From Aplidium turbinatum (taxonomy: Eukaryota; Chordata; Ascidiacea; Aplousobranchia; Polyclinidae): a stretch of DNA of 64,000 nucleotides. The notes beneath the pieces are model-generated. The model searched no databases and was not told where the DNA came from. It worked only from the letters and a program-made list of their open reading frames with translations. This document shows positions 43,151 through 55,440 of the stretch, piece by piece. The DNA is taken from contig OU964918.1 in NCBI GenBank assembly GCA_918807975.1, forward strand, positions 36,874,477 through 36,938,476. Direction: 5' to 3'. The position numbers were made by a program, and so were the translations under genes. Position 1 is the first letter of the stretch. Every line of letters starts with the position of its first letter.

Positions 43151-44604
43151 GAGCCAATAAAGAGATATAGACAAATTTACCAGTTGCTGGACAGTGGACA
43201 GTACAGGTTTTTGGCTTCTTTAGTTGGCTTTTAGATGCTGTTAATGAAATTGGGAGGCAATTTTGTGAGTGTTTAGACTTTGTATCTTGCGAATCTCTTC
43301 ATTTTGTCAATACGTTTCTATGCTGTGCCATTTTACTGCTGAACAGTTTTTACTGTTTCAGCATCTTTGATAAAGTTAGTCATTCTGATTGACAAAACGT
43401 TGGAAAATAAACCTACTGTACTTAACACATAGTGGCTACCTAGTGTGCAGTCACCAGAAGAATATATCATATTATTTTTATATATAAAATATTGTGCATA
43501 GCTCACCGCTCCGGCAGTTTCAGCACTCAAGCAAAATGGGTGAAAGTACCCAAATGTGGTTCCTTGCATACCACAAATGGAAAAATCCCATGCTGCATTA
43601 CTTATATACATTATATAGTATTAGTAATAAGACGTTCCTGTCTAGTGTACAAATTACTGCACTGAGGAGACCTTCAGGTCGAAACAGTGTCGTCCTGCCT
43701 GTAGTTATAAATATATATATTATTATATTATAATATATTTTAAATATTTGTTATCAAATTGTACTATACACATATTAACCTTTTTTCAGTGAAGGTGTTA
43801 TAGAAATGTTAACTCCAGTAAACTGAATTTGATTCTCTATTTACATTTACATGGCTCACGTTACAACAAGCACAGCACAATCAATTTTAGAAACATGGCA
43901 TAAGCAATAATAACCATACATGATTGAAGAGTAACAAACAATAAGTAGCTCATTTAACAAGTAATTCTAGACCTGTACATAAAAACGCTGAACAAATAAA
44001 CATGATACACTTACTACTAGCACCATAAATAGATAATTCTTTCATTGTTTTAAGATATATATGGCCCAGGGAGCAGTAGTACAAATGCTTGTTGTAAAAC
44101 TCATAAAGCACAAGTACAGTACATGTACATCTACAGTACATCTATATATGATGCAAAATATATGATTCCAATTAGAAGTGATAACAACAAAGTTTAATCT
44201 TTCTGCAATCACAGTTCAAAAAACTATGCTTGTAAATTTCATCACTGCACAGTAATATGCTGTCTGCTCACACTAACTCAAAGTACCGGTACTTAAAGAG
44301 TGCCGAAAGCGAAAAATAGGTATGGAAATTTCAAAGTAGATGATAGAGTAACTTATGCTGCTGAAATAGTCACGTAACTATTCACTGCAACATTAAGTAA
44401 ACCAGCTAAATTAGACGCGCTATTTTCAACAAGGTCTTCCCGCTGTGAGATCAAATACCGTATGATTCAACAGAACGCATTGTTTTGTTCGCAATGTGTG
44501 AGAGTTAAGTTGAAAACCGATAAAAGAAAAGGTGTTTAATGGTCTTGGCTGCAGATATTGCCTGCAATAACAACGTCTCTTACCGCTATTATCACCGAGC
44601 TAAC
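43151..44604. other. Putative KSR first intron, no clear element
   Basis: AT-rich, with a TA-rich microsatellite at about 43705-43745. A GACCTTCAGGTCGAAACAGTG motif at about 43670 resembles ends seen in some animal retroelements and recurs inverted near 53262, but no element boundaries could be set. Confidence 0.4.
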
Positions 44605-44659
44605 CTGACATCATTGTTTTATGCGACCGCTTAGGTTTGACATCGACTTCAACGATCAT
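44605..44659 (-). CDS. KSR: Candidate first coding exon of KSR
   Basis: A minus-strand ATG (44659-44657) preceded in frame by TAA two codons upstream opens an 18-codon stretch, MIVEVDVKPKRSHKTMMS, ending one base before a GTTAGC donor. The leftover G would join the AT at the start of the 38864 exon to make GAT (Asp), giving [10 protein letters not shown]. Phase and stop context fit, but 18 codons are too few for homology and the implied first intron is 5.7 kb. Another exon could be the true start. Confidence 0.4.
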
Positions 44660-46487
44660 GGAATGTTACGTAATAAGAACGATTACATCCTTTGCACAAA
44701 AATAAAAAAATTGATTTCTTAAAACAGCTCTTTCTGTTTTGTCTCGTGAGCTTTGCATATTGCTCAACAAGTGCATAAAGTTTAGAATTGACAAGAAATC
44801 ATTAAATTTGAAATTTAAGTTCGAATCACTGGAAATAAATGTATTCAAAACTTTTACTTTTCGACGCCGTTTCAAACTGCGTAATCTATGTCAACAATGA
44901 TTTTGCGACAGTAAAAATGCGTACATTTTGAAAACTGCCAAGCTGGAGACAATAGCTTGTCCCGTGTATAGGTTGAACCTGTCTTTTTGAGGTGAAATTT
45001 ACTTGCAAACATCGCGACTTATACTCGAGTATATACAGTATTTGATAAAAGACTGTAAAGACTTTCGATAAAAAACAGAAGAGAAAACACTTCACTGTTG
45101 TTAACGCTTTGAAGGTAAGTTGTAGCGGGGACTGACAGCAATATTTAACTAAAAACCCAAATTGGAGACATCACCTTTAACTTTCTGGTAGAAGACGTTT
45201 CCCTTTAATTACGCATGCCGTGATTTTCTCTCGCCTGTCAGCCATGTTGTTTTGAAAGGGAAGGTTTTAAGTGCTAGTGTATCAGGGAATTATCAATTTA
45301 TGTATTGTTGACAGGTGGCAATTAAGCCAAAATTAACCCCACCTCCCTCACTGTCTAAGACTGTATTAATCTAAATGTTACTGTAATCTTTGACTTTGTA
45401 GAAATAAATATTTGGAAATACAGTACTCGAGTGGCGTTAGATTCCAGAAAACCACATTCAGTAGAATCAACAACAAACTTGGTCACGCGGGACCCCTTAC
45501 ATAAGTAATTAGCAAAACGTGCGATACAATGTTAATAAAACCGATAGCGGGTTTCCACTCTGCTTGAAATCATGAATATTTTCTTTGCATTTTATTTCGA
45601 TAACTTCACTGTCTTGATCGTTGTTATTTGCTCACATGAAAAGGAAATTAATCGGCTTGTTTTCCAACTATTTTAATTATGAGCTAACAATATCTAAATT
45701 TTTACGACTAGGCGTACTGCATGCGTAAAACTAATCGTTTTAAACTGCGGCTCTAATAAATTCGGTTTGCGACCTAGGTGTCAATGTAGACAAGACACTA
45801 AGCTTAATCAAAGACTACTTTAATTGAGTAAAATAGCGTTATGGTTATGACGTCATCACCTTTCTCACTCCCTAAAGTTTTTTGAAAAGTCGACGCCTAT
45901 GATTGTGGAATAAAATACAAAATACAATTCAAAACTGTAGCCGAATAGGGAAATAGCCGAATCGGACTAGCCGAATAGTAGCAGACCCTAAAAAGTAGTT
46001 ACCAAACCTACTCATTTACAGTGAAAATGTAGTGCATATGGTCCATTTATTCTTTGTTACAATCAATGTGCGTAGTCTAGGCGGCAGGCTACATTCTGTC
46101 CATTATGAAGACCAGCTTATGTTAATTGTTTAATTCTTGTGAGATGTTAGTACTGATTATTGTCCTTAGAAGGTAAAGGTAACCTTTTGCTCAAGCATTA
46201 GGCTTATGTAATCTTTATTGTAAAACTTGTTCCTAGAAGAAGGTTCTCTAGCTTGAAAGAACATTCTGAGGTAATACATGCTATTATGACATCACAAACA
46301 TGTTTATTTACGTACCTAGCAAAGTATGACCAGAAGAATGAGTTCTTAACATTACCATAGTTTTTGGAAGTTACTGGTTATTTAACAAACCAGCTATAAA
46401 TAGTGGCGTAATTTGTGTAGTATGGATACGAGATTACGAGAAGTATGAATAGATGAGAGACGAGAGTTGATGTTATTAAAAGTTGTG
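44660..46487. other. Possible KSR upstream region with one MITE end
   Basis: Holds a lone ATTCGG-family end (45938-45992: GAATAGGGAAATAGCCG ... GTAGCAGACCC). No gene recognised; promoter elements cannot be assigned with confidence. Confidence 0.4.
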
Positions 46488-46495
46488 AGTGAAGT

Positions 46496-47326
46496 TAGAG
46501 CTCGACCGATATCACCTTTTCAGGCCGATACCGATATTTATGAAATTTTTAGGCCGATACCGATATATATCGGCCGATATATATATAGCCGTGTAGCTGC
46601 TTAATATGCCGCATAACTGATTAACTTCCACGAGATGAGGTCGTGTGGCTTCTTGCGTCATAATGCTCTGGGCACGAATCGGAAAACTTTTACAATGACG
46701 CTACTATTTTCTTCTGTGCAAAGTTTCACTAGGCTTTTTTTTGGGGTTTATTTTTGCATGTCATGTGAGCGAACGTTAATTTTCCCTGGGCCTTTTCTTT
46801 CTTACTGTAATACCAAAACTTGACAAATTTTGCTGCATCTTGCTGTCATAGCCTACTCGTATGATCTAATTTTGCAACGAATCTTGCCTTATCAATATCA
46901 CTCGGAGATCAAAGCCAGACATTGTGACGTAAGACTTGAAATAAGTTGCGCGTGGTTAGTGTGGAAGTACACCGGTACTCCCATTGATTCTTAGCGAAAA
47001 ATTCACCTTTGTTACAATGATTCAATGTCATCAATCGTTGAAGCAACGTAAAACTCGAACGTTTTCCTGCTTGAATGAAAGCTAAGGGATACGGTATTAA
47101 CATTTTCTAGATGCGCGCACTAGAATGGGCGGGAAATTATATTCTCGCAACAATTGTTCGTGCTATACGAGCACGTTTGAGCAACTTGTGTTTCTTCTAA
47201 AGGCATGTATAGCTGGTTTTGAGTTTGCTTTTGCTGGCCGAAAAATAGCCGATACAATATATTATATCGGCTACACCTGATATCGGCCGATACATATCGG
47301 CTAACCGATATATCGGTCGAGCTCTA
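46496..47326. mobile_element. TAGAGCTCGACC-ended hAT-type element
   Basis: Ends TAGAGCTCGACCGATAT and ATATCGGTCGAGCTCTA, subterminal clusters of CCGATA/TATCGG, and a perfect 8-bp duplication AGTGAAGT (46488-46495, 47327-47334). Its ~600-bp core (46592-47175) is the reverse complement of the core of 9752-11729, without that element's internal hAT. No coding capacity. Confidence 0.88.
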
Positions 47327-47406
47327 AGTGAAGTACGTCAAAGAGGTACAAATGTTGAAATCTAGTGTAAAAGTGGAAAAGATATTGTTGTTCACAGTTA
47401 TAAATA

Positions 47407-48466
47407 CAGGGGCGCAACTAGGGGGGCTGTCTAGTCGTCATGACAGCCCCCTTTAAGATTTGCAACTTCAAGAAGAGGGACGACTAACTAGACTGAGACT
47501 TACGTACTACTTAACATGTGTCCGTTTAAGCTACGTCCTATGCATACCAAACTTGTTTCACGCTCAAGTCGCATAAACCGCAATACAAAATATTAAGAGA
47601 CCGTCATTTATTCACGCAATATGATGTCATAAAAACAAAATGGCTTGGGAAACCGGCTCAGCTTTTCGCTTACAACGGCATGAAAAAGAAGCTTTGCAAA
47701 GCCATCATTTTAACAAGTTCTAATTCTCAGGTTCAATCGTTTTCTTCTTCTTGCCTTTGTTCTCTCAAAACAACACACGCGCGCACACACGCGTAAGGGA
47801 CCTCTGTTAATCACATGCAGAAACGGATTGGCATGCACGACGCACGTGACTTGCAGGCGTTTTGCGGACGGCGGAGCATATTTTCAATTTTTTTGTTTAA
47901 TTTTTTTCTTTCCGTATTATTTCCGAATTTAATTAACCGATAAAAAGCGGTTTTTAGATTCGATTCTGGATGGATTCGAATCTTAAGGATTTGAAATTCT
48001 ACTTTGGGCATCCCTACTTAGGATGCAACCTTATTAACCCACAAAACGAAACTGCAGCTGGCTTTAGGCTAGTCTGATTTGTAATCTTCGTATGGTCCCA
48101 ACTTCACACATTCTTAAACCAATTTTATAATTTTGGTATCAAAAAGACGGCAATTAAATTTTCTTTACAATCTTGACGTGTATCCAGGCCCTAAGCTTGC
48201 GTGGACTACTTTTTAAAATGTGGGCTTGGAGAGCAAACAATTTGCTGCCTACTTTCGAAAGCGCGGGAAACTTTTTTGAGAGAGTAGCAAGCGCGGACAG
48301 AGCGAAAACGGTTGCTTTGCACGTCACAGAATTGGATCATTGCGCTGTCAAATTACACTAGGCTAATATTCTAACAATCTAACTGTGATATATCCACTTC
48401 TACAAATAATTGTTAGTTTTCTCTCTCGTTGCCGACCCCCTTTGATTTTTTCTAGTTGCGCCGCTG
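47407..48466. mobile_element. hAT element, CAGGGGCGCAACTAG ends
   Basis: Ends CAGGGGCGCAACTAG and CTAGTTGCGCCGCTG with perfect 8-bp duplication TATAAATA (47399-47406, 48467-48474). 1060 bp. A CA/CG-alternating microsatellite lies near 47775. No transposase domain recognised. Confidence 0.85.
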
Positions 48467-48658
48467 TATAAATATATATATATTTTGTTTATCTGTTGGA
48501 AGTGCTGAACCATTCATTAAAGTCCTTGAAAGGTTTTTATCTACAATCTCACAAAGAACAATAAAAAACACGGCACAAAAGATAATGGAATTAGAAACAG
48601 AGAAAAAACAATCACACCATAAGCTGCGTCAAATTTGAATTAAATTAACCATATATGA

Positions 48659-50100
48659 CAGGGCTACTCAACTGGCGGACTGCAACCTGAATCCGGATCT
48701 TAAGGGTGTTGATGGTGGACCTGGGGCTTCTGGAAGAACAACCTCCCTGCCACGTCTCAGGGCCTCTTTAAACAGATTTCTACTAGAAGGAAGCAATTTT
48801 TCAACTGTAATTATGTTAGTAGCTGGGAGGCCTTGCCTCCCAGACCTCCAACACTAAATGTCAAAAATCCAAGTCAAGTTACATAAAAAATGGTTTGGTA
48901 GTGTCAGTTGAACTTTCGCGGTTGTGTGTGAAATAACTCATTCACCAGATCGCTAAAAATATTCAACTTGTCAAACTGGACCTTTGTTAACATTAGGCAG
49001 TGGCTATTTGACCGGCTCCGGTCTTTGAATCTGAAACACTATTTGACCGGTCATGACGTCACTACATAAGCACTTTTTTCTTTTTCTCTTTCAAAGCAAA
49101 AGACGATAAGCGCATTAAGTTTTAAATTCAACACGTTTTCTTCAACTGAGTCCGTGGCGCATACGTAACGTCTCGGGCTGCCATTCTAGAGGGAAAGAGT
49201 TCGATACTATCCGGAAGCGTTCTTTTTTTTTTTATTTAACTAAATTTTGACCCAAAGTGCATTTTTGTCGTCAATTTTTAATTTGAGTAGCCTACAGCCT
49301 ATTTTTTTAAATCTTTCCAAATGTGAGTAATAAAGTTAAGTTTTTTTAATTTGTGAATAAAACAATAACAGTTAACCTCTCAAGTACATGTAGCTCCACA
49401 CAGAGTGAAATGCGTTTTGACTCCTTTTTATTTCTTCAAAAGTAATATCTAAAAAGACATTATTGACCCAAAAAGAATGTCTAAAAAGACATTATGAAAA
49501 GCAACTACGGACAAAGGCCAGTGTTTCGATCTCCCGACCTCTTCAGCGTAGCGTAGTAAAGTGAAAGTGGAAAGTTGTCTTGAAGGGTTGGTTGAGATGA
49601 TGATTTGAAACTTGACTGATTGTTGTGCGACAATGAGACTGGATTTAATTTTTAACTTCGGACTTCAGCGAAACGTAATCTTACAGCCTATTAGAAGGAG
49701 TGATTTTTTCAGAGAATTTGTGCTAAGAAATGAAAGGAATTTGTTAGAAATAAAGACTAGAAAAAACTTTTTTAATTCGTTTTGAAACTTTTTTATTCAC
49801 CTGTTGATTCATTCATATCAGTTTGTATCCTTTTGTAGTTAAAAAAAAAAAAAAAAACGCTTCCGGATAGTATCGAACTCTTTCCCTCTAGAATGGCAGC
49901 CCGAGACGTTACGTATGCGCCACGGACTCAGTTGAAGAAAAAGTGTTGAATTTAAAACTTAAGGCGCTTATCGTCTTTTGCTTTGAAAGAAAAAAGTGCT
50001 TATGTAGTGACGTAATGGCCGGTCAAATAGTGTTTCAGATTCAAAGACCGGAGCCGGTCAAATAGCCACTGCCTTAACATTATATAATTGAGTAACCCTG
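48659..50100. mobile_element. hAT-like element interrupted by a Mutator-like element
   Basis: Ends CAGGGCTACTCAACTGGCGG and TTGAGTAACCCTG suggest hAT. The flanking 8-mers (ATATATGA, ACATATGG) do not match well, so the assignment rests on the ends alone. Most of it is occupied by the element at 48996-50073. Confidence 0.55.
48996..50073. mobile_element. Mutator-like element, ~225-bp TIRs, 9-bp TSD
   Basis: Long inverted repeats (48996-about 49225 and about 49848-50073) begin GGCAGTGGCTATTTGACCGG and extend through GACGTCACTACATAAGC, ATACGTAACGTCTCGG and GATACTATCCGGAAGCG. They are flanked by a perfect 9-bp duplication TTAACATTA (48987-48995, 50074-50082). Long TIRs plus 9-bp duplications are characteristic of Mutator-like elements. 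The 600-bp centre has no recognisable MULE transposase. Confidence 0.82.
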
Positions 50101-52062
50101 ACATATGGTAACCATCCATTTAAAAATAGTACGTCAACTAGCGGCAGTGCCGCAACATTTTAGTTGGAGAAGTGCAGTGCTACTTTTTTCAATGCAGCAT
50201 AGTGGAGAAGCACTACATTTTTATCAACCACACTTCCAGTGCAGCGGTCGAGAAGTATCAAGAATTGCCAAATATTTCTTTCTTTTTTTTAAAATAATGA
50301 AATTTCTAACCCATCCAGTCACAATTTTAAGTACGGTATTGATCAATTAAAAAAAAACTTTGCATTAGTTTAAGAGTAACAAGTTATTTAACTTGATTTC
50401 AAAACTTTTGCTTTTGTATTCTTTGCCAATGCGCCTGGCAGCCCTTATAACTTCTGGTCTGTCAGTCACTTCTGGACTGCCACTCCACTGTAGCAGTCTA
50501 GAAGTTACTGCTACTGCAAGGAGTTTCAAAATTGGTTAGAAAATTATGCAGTTGAAACTTTTTTTGCATATTTTATATCTAGGCTTCAGAGTAAACAGTA
50601 AAACTATGGCTGAATTAAGTCACAGGCAATGTGGAGAAGTTTAGCCTTTAAGATTTGCAGACATATATATTATATGTTTTTTCAAAGGAGTTCTTAAACA
50701 TTGAAATGAGTGACGTTTTCATGCTTTGTCGATAAGTACCTTGTTTGCATGCAATCAGGCCTCGAAACTGAAGGCGGCCATGGCCGCGATTAACCTACAA
50801 AAACCGACATTTTGTCCGTCGAGTCTCGCCCTTCCGTCGGCCGCATTTGTCCGCCATAAAGTTCCAAGAAATTTTTACGCAAGCGGCCTTGTGAATAAAG
50901 TACTTTGCCACTTATAATCACAAAGGATTAGAAAGCAGTCAAAGTATCCGATAAATCACAATACACCCTGTCTATGCTTAAATTGTTAACATTATTGATT
51001 GACGGTATTCGATTAACATTATTGATTGACGGAACATTATTGATTAACATTATTGATTGACGGATAGCAGCTGATGTCTGATATCCGCAGGATGCAAGCG
51101 ACATCACAATACAGTTTATTGATGCGATATATTCAGTCTTCGAAATTAGCGTCGGCAAATGGCGCATTAGCGTTAGCAATAAAAATGCCGAGGCCACATG
51201 AGCGCTTGTAAGGTTAGGGTTAGACATTCCTCCCAGTCGTTATGGCACAGCCATAAATTTGTTCCTTAGTCAACACCCTGATGGATCTCCATGAAAAAGA
51301 AAGAGGCATGTGGATTGGTATCAAATCCGGAAAGCCGCAAAACATGGACGCTTCATTGCGAACGGCAAAGACGGTGTAGATTTACAGCCAAGCGATGCAT
51401 GAGCCTCTTGATATGTCTGATTCCAGTGATGACACGACAACCTCATGCTCCGATACAGCATCTGATGATTCCGATTCTGACAGCTAGTTCTTTAGCCTAT
51501 CAAACAGACTTTGTGTTGTTTGCAGTATCCCAATTGTGCCGAAATTATGTTAGTGTATACGTAAATCAAGGCAATCTTCTCGCAGGGAGCTATTAATTTG
51601 TTGCCGTACCTGGTTGAGCAAAATTGACGCTATTTTATGATAACTCAACGTTGCTACCGGTATATGTCGAATTAATGTAAAACAATCGTAACTTTCTTAT
51701 TGGGCATTGGTGTTACGCAATATAACTCGCCGGGAAAATTAATATTTGGGCTGGCTCGAACGTTGAATCAACCCAAAATTAACTTACTTTCCCCCGTGAG
51801 TTATTTAACGTGAATTACTGTAACAGCGTGCGACGTGCATATCTTGTAGCTCGCTTTATCGCTACTTTTGGCATTATTACATCACAACAAATCAAACAGG
51901 TTATACCCAGGTATAACCTGTCCCCCCACCTCCCCCATGGTAACTCGTGACAAAGACAGGACTCAATTCAATTTTCTCTTACGCCCTGGGCGTGTGATGT
52001 TCTAGTCGTTACCACCTACAACAAGCAAACGAAAAATTGAACAAAACAACTTTTTCAGAAAA
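50101..52062. other. Mixed repeat remnants, no gene
   Basis: Contains a CAGGCCTCGAAACTG terminus from 50757 with a GGCCATGGCCG palindrome and TTTGTCCGTCG-like motifs. A minisatellite of ATTAACATTATTGATTGACGG-like units spans about 50986-51064. A fragment related to the 7507-7684 MITE is at 51911-51975. The ORF at about 51250-51487 ends in an acidic Ser/Asp run (DSSDDTTTSCSDTASDDSDS), possibly a transposon protein tail. Confidence 0.5.
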
Positions 52063-52070
52063 GTGAAAAT

Positions 52071-53036
52071 CAGGGTTGCCAAGTTGCTGAAACAGTTTTT
52101 AGCCACAAGACACAAAAAAAATAGCCAAAATTAGGCAGTCCCTATGTCGACCCTAATAAAAATTAAAAGTCATATGAAGCAATTAAAACACACTTCAATA
52201 AAAACAACTGACATAATTAAAAATTCATACAAACAATGTCACATTCTTGCTCAGCAAGTTCCCCGTTAGCTCAGTGGCTACGCGGTGAAAATCAAGCCGT
52301 GCTGGTTTGACTCTGCGCTTGACTCTGTGCATTTGACTCCGTGCTGGTTTAACTCTGCGGGGTGTGCGCTTGAGCAACGCATTTCAGGACTGCTTTCCAT
52401 TCAGCGGCGCCTAGTGAATGAAATAATTCCCCCGGAAATAACACTTTAACAGTCAGAAAACTTCACTCTGCCAATCTCGATAACCGGCACTGCGTAAAGA
52501 ATCTTTACAAGTAGCCTATGCGAAGCTACCAGGAATAACCAATCAAGGCTTAATCAGTCCGAGGATAAAGATTCAAAACCAACCAACCATAAATGGTTCT
52601 GGTAACTCCCTGCATTTGGTTCTTTGATTGTTGATACATACCGTTTGTGAACAGTTTCAGCATTCTGGCTGTTACTTTAAAATTTTTGCAGCAGGTCTGA
52701 TTTAAAGTTAACCAGGACTTAATTCTTAATATTGAATTCAGTGTAGAGAGATTTAACTTATTTCTTTCTTTGCTATTGACATTGGTGACAAAAGAAAACA
52801 CCCGTTCCACAAATGCAGTGCTTGCAGGAATTGAAAATGCATTGAAAATGGCGTGAGAAATTGCACTAAATGCCTGGTACATCATAAAAGCGTTGAAAAC
52901 TTCCACATTTCCACTAACACTCTAACTCCTTGTAAATTAGTCAAAAATCAAGTGGCTAAAACTCAATTTTTTTTTCTAGCCAAGCGCACCAGAAATTAGA
53001 CACAATGGCTAGTTTTAACCACATCTGGCAACCTTG
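52071..53036 (-). mobile_element. hAT transposon with transposase C-terminus and a SINE inside
   Basis: Ends CAGGGTTGCCAAGTTGC and ATCTGGCAACCTTG with perfect 8-bp duplication GTGAAAAT (52063-52070, 53037-53044). Minus-strand coding at 52906-52550 includes IPASTAFVERVFSFVTNV and KERNKLNLSTLNSILRIK, the hAT dimerisation domain. Upstream transposase is missing. A tRNA-like SINE lies at about 52258-52530. Confidence 0.87.
52258..52530 (+). mobile_element. tRNA-derived SINE-like insertion
   Basis: A box TAGCTCAGTGGCTACG and B box-like GGTTTGACTCTG with tRNA spacing, followed by non-tRNA body. Degraded; ends uncertain. It is not a tRNA gene because the anticodon arm and acceptor stem do not fold convincingly. 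Confidence 0.5.
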
Positions 53037-53329
53037 GTGAAAATACAGTGAAATGGTGTTTCCGACTACATTTTAGAAAAAAGCAACACCACATCGCAAC
53101 TCAATCAAACTTTCGTCGATAATATAGCATTGCGCCTCATTGGATGAACTCCAATCGAATATGAAGTGAAAAAAGGTTTGCATAAAACTCCACAATATTG
53201 ACATTTTTTTCCCGTAAGCAAGTGAATGAAGTGATCTGCATAACTGCGGACAGGACGTCACTGTTTCGACCTCAAGATGACATCAGTAGCCTACAGTAAA
53301 TTGTCCACTAGACAAGAACACCTTGTTAC

Positions 53330-53841
53330 CAGAGATGTACGTATACGCCGCAAATTCTACGCCGTAGACTTGCAGCGTAGACTTTTTGTTTACGCTAACG
53401 CTTACAACCACATTTTTTTGGATAGTTGTCGCTTGAGGCCACGCCGTAAAGTTTTCGCGTTTTTTAGCGCATAGCGTCAACGCATGCTTTTCAATGTATT
53501 TTTTTTCTCTACAACACGCCAATACCTTTCAGCGCTGCAGTTGAAAGAATGTTTTCAATGGGCAAACACATATTGAAACCAAAACGCAGCAAAATGTCAG
53601 ATGAACACTTTCAGATGCTTGTGTTTCTTCGTAGAAATTCAAAATAAAACTTGTTTGTTTCGAGTGGTTTATACCCTGTGAACGTTTGGCACCTAGCAAA
53701 CAAAATGAGTTTACGCTAGTGTATGCGCTGACGCCGCCAACTTTATTTACAAGTTACGTTGACGCATACGACGTATGGTTTTTCGAACGTTTGCGTTTAC
53801 GCTGACGGCGTCAATATTTCTTGTATGCGCGTACATCACTG
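53330..53841 (+). mobile_element. Short hAT copy with transposase tail
   Basis: Ends CAGAGATGTACGTATACGC and GCGCGTACATCACTG, with flanks CTTGTTAC (53322-53329) and CTTATTAC (53842-53849), one mismatch. A plus-strand C-terminal block, SAAVERMFSMGKHILKPKRS then MSDEHFQMLVFLRRNSK, ends in a stop near 53646. CGCTGACG-type subterminal motifs are abundant. Internally deleted. Confidence 0.83.
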
Positions 53842-54248
53842 CTTATTACTAGGCCTATATAGGCTAACTAATGCAGAGTGGTGATTTTTCATTTGTGTTC
53901 CATTTTCTATTTGCAAGGGACCACATTTCGGTACTCTCAACCAGGGCCTCCGAGAGAAGTCAGCACTGGTCGGGAAACAATACAAAAAATGGGCCCCATA
54001 ATATTTTTTAGCAAATATAGCCTACAACTAATTTGTATCTTGCGTTGCATGTTTGTGTTAAGCTGAAATTAGCCTACTTTTCTCAGCATGAAAAGAACTT
54101 CGTTCAATGTAGAAATCATGAATATAATTAATCACTGGATTACACTTGCAGCAAAAATGCCATTGAGGCAATTTATTTTGTCTAGAAAGCTTTGTAAATA
54201 CACAATAGGCTTACAAGCTACGAAAATAGTTCAACCAAGCATTTAATT

Positions 54249-54466
54249 CAGGAGTGTCCAAACTTTTTCCCACGCGAGCCAAATTTGATAATTAGGGTTC
54301 GCGGGCCAACAGCCACAATGATTTTTCTGAAAACTGCAAGCTGAATTTATATGATTTTTGTGTGTCTGCAGGCCAAAAATAACACATTGTACAAGAACAG
54401 GCGCGGGCCATACAAAAACGTCTCGTGGGCCGGAGTTGGCCCGCGGCCGGACTTTGGACATCCCTA
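54249..54466. mobile_element. 218-bp hAT MITE
   Basis: Ends CAGGAGTGTCCAAACTTTTT and GGACTTTGGACATCCCTA, duplication ATTTAATT (54241-54248, 54467-54474) perfect. The GCGGGCC / GGCCCGC subterminal block is the same type as in the 39173-40476 element. Confidence 0.88.
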
Positions 54467-55084
54467 ATTTAATTCAACCTTTTCTGGACTTTTTGCAATG
54501 CAAAGTTGCGGATCACAGCATCGAATGATAAAATTTTGCGATGTCTGAATTGATGCACAACATGTAGGCTATAGTTAGGCTTTTCAATCGGTTTTGGGTC
54601 ATAGGCCTACTGGAGCGCAAACAATTCTTTACAAATTTCAGTAATTGCTAAAACCACGTTCTCAAAGCGCAGCCGTTGGAGGTAGCTACCGGAACACAAA
54701 AAAGTCATAACAAAACTATTTGGAAAAATCTAACGAAAGTTGCAATCAATGATTCCTTGTAGGTTGATTATGAGGTAGTTCGTTTTGGTTTGCAGCTGAA
54801 GTTTGCTGTGTGGCTTTCTGTCAAAAGTACCAACTCATCCAAAACGTCTTGAAAAATGTCATTGTTGTAGCCTACAAATGGTTTAAATTTGTCCCACATG
54901 CCTGCAACTGCACAACAGACACACGATGAAATTTTCATGGAACTTCAAACTCATCGACGATATGTTTGTGTTTGAGTTTGTTAACACATTTGTCAATTCT
55001 AACAACTATCGACTTCTTTGCAATGTACGGTAGAATACATTTCCTTCGAATGATTCAGCTAGTTAAGTCGAGTTATAAAAGCGT

Positions 55085-55440
55085 TCTGTCTTCAGGAAAA
55101 AAAAATCATTTTGATACGATAACAGAAGATATTTTAACTATGACAAAATTACATCCAATTGCAGCAATAATAAAATCAAAAGTTTTAAAACTGTTCGGCC
55201 ACACTAAAAGATCACAATTCGGAATCAGCAAACTTTGCAGAGAAGGAAAAGTAGAAGGAAAAAGAAAACGTGGCAGACAACTAAAACGATGGCAAGACAA
55301 CATCCAATCATGGACCGGACTCAACTTGGCGACACTGGGCGAGCTGGCTCAAAATCGCCACTCTTGGAAGCAAATAACTCATGTTGATGCGCAATCTGCT
55401 GCAGGCGGGGATGATGACTGATGATGATTCATAAACAAAA
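55085..55440 (+). mobile_element. LINE 3' end (RTE-like)
   Basis: Plus-strand coding LHPIAAIIKSKVLKLFGHTK, KRKRGRQLKRWQDNIQSWTG, SWKQITHVDAQSAAGGDDD, then a (TGATGA)-type simple tail. Same family as the LINE at 42060-43150. 5' truncated, intact over its short length. Confidence 0.8.

Noticed and set aside
43480-43740. Penelope-like retroelement end
   Set aside because: Only a short GGTCGAAACAGTG motif is suggestive; no reverse transcriptase or paired end could be found.
50986-51064. CRISPR-like repeat array
   Set aside because: Short head-to-tail units without regular unique spacers; a minisatellite in a eukaryotic genome.
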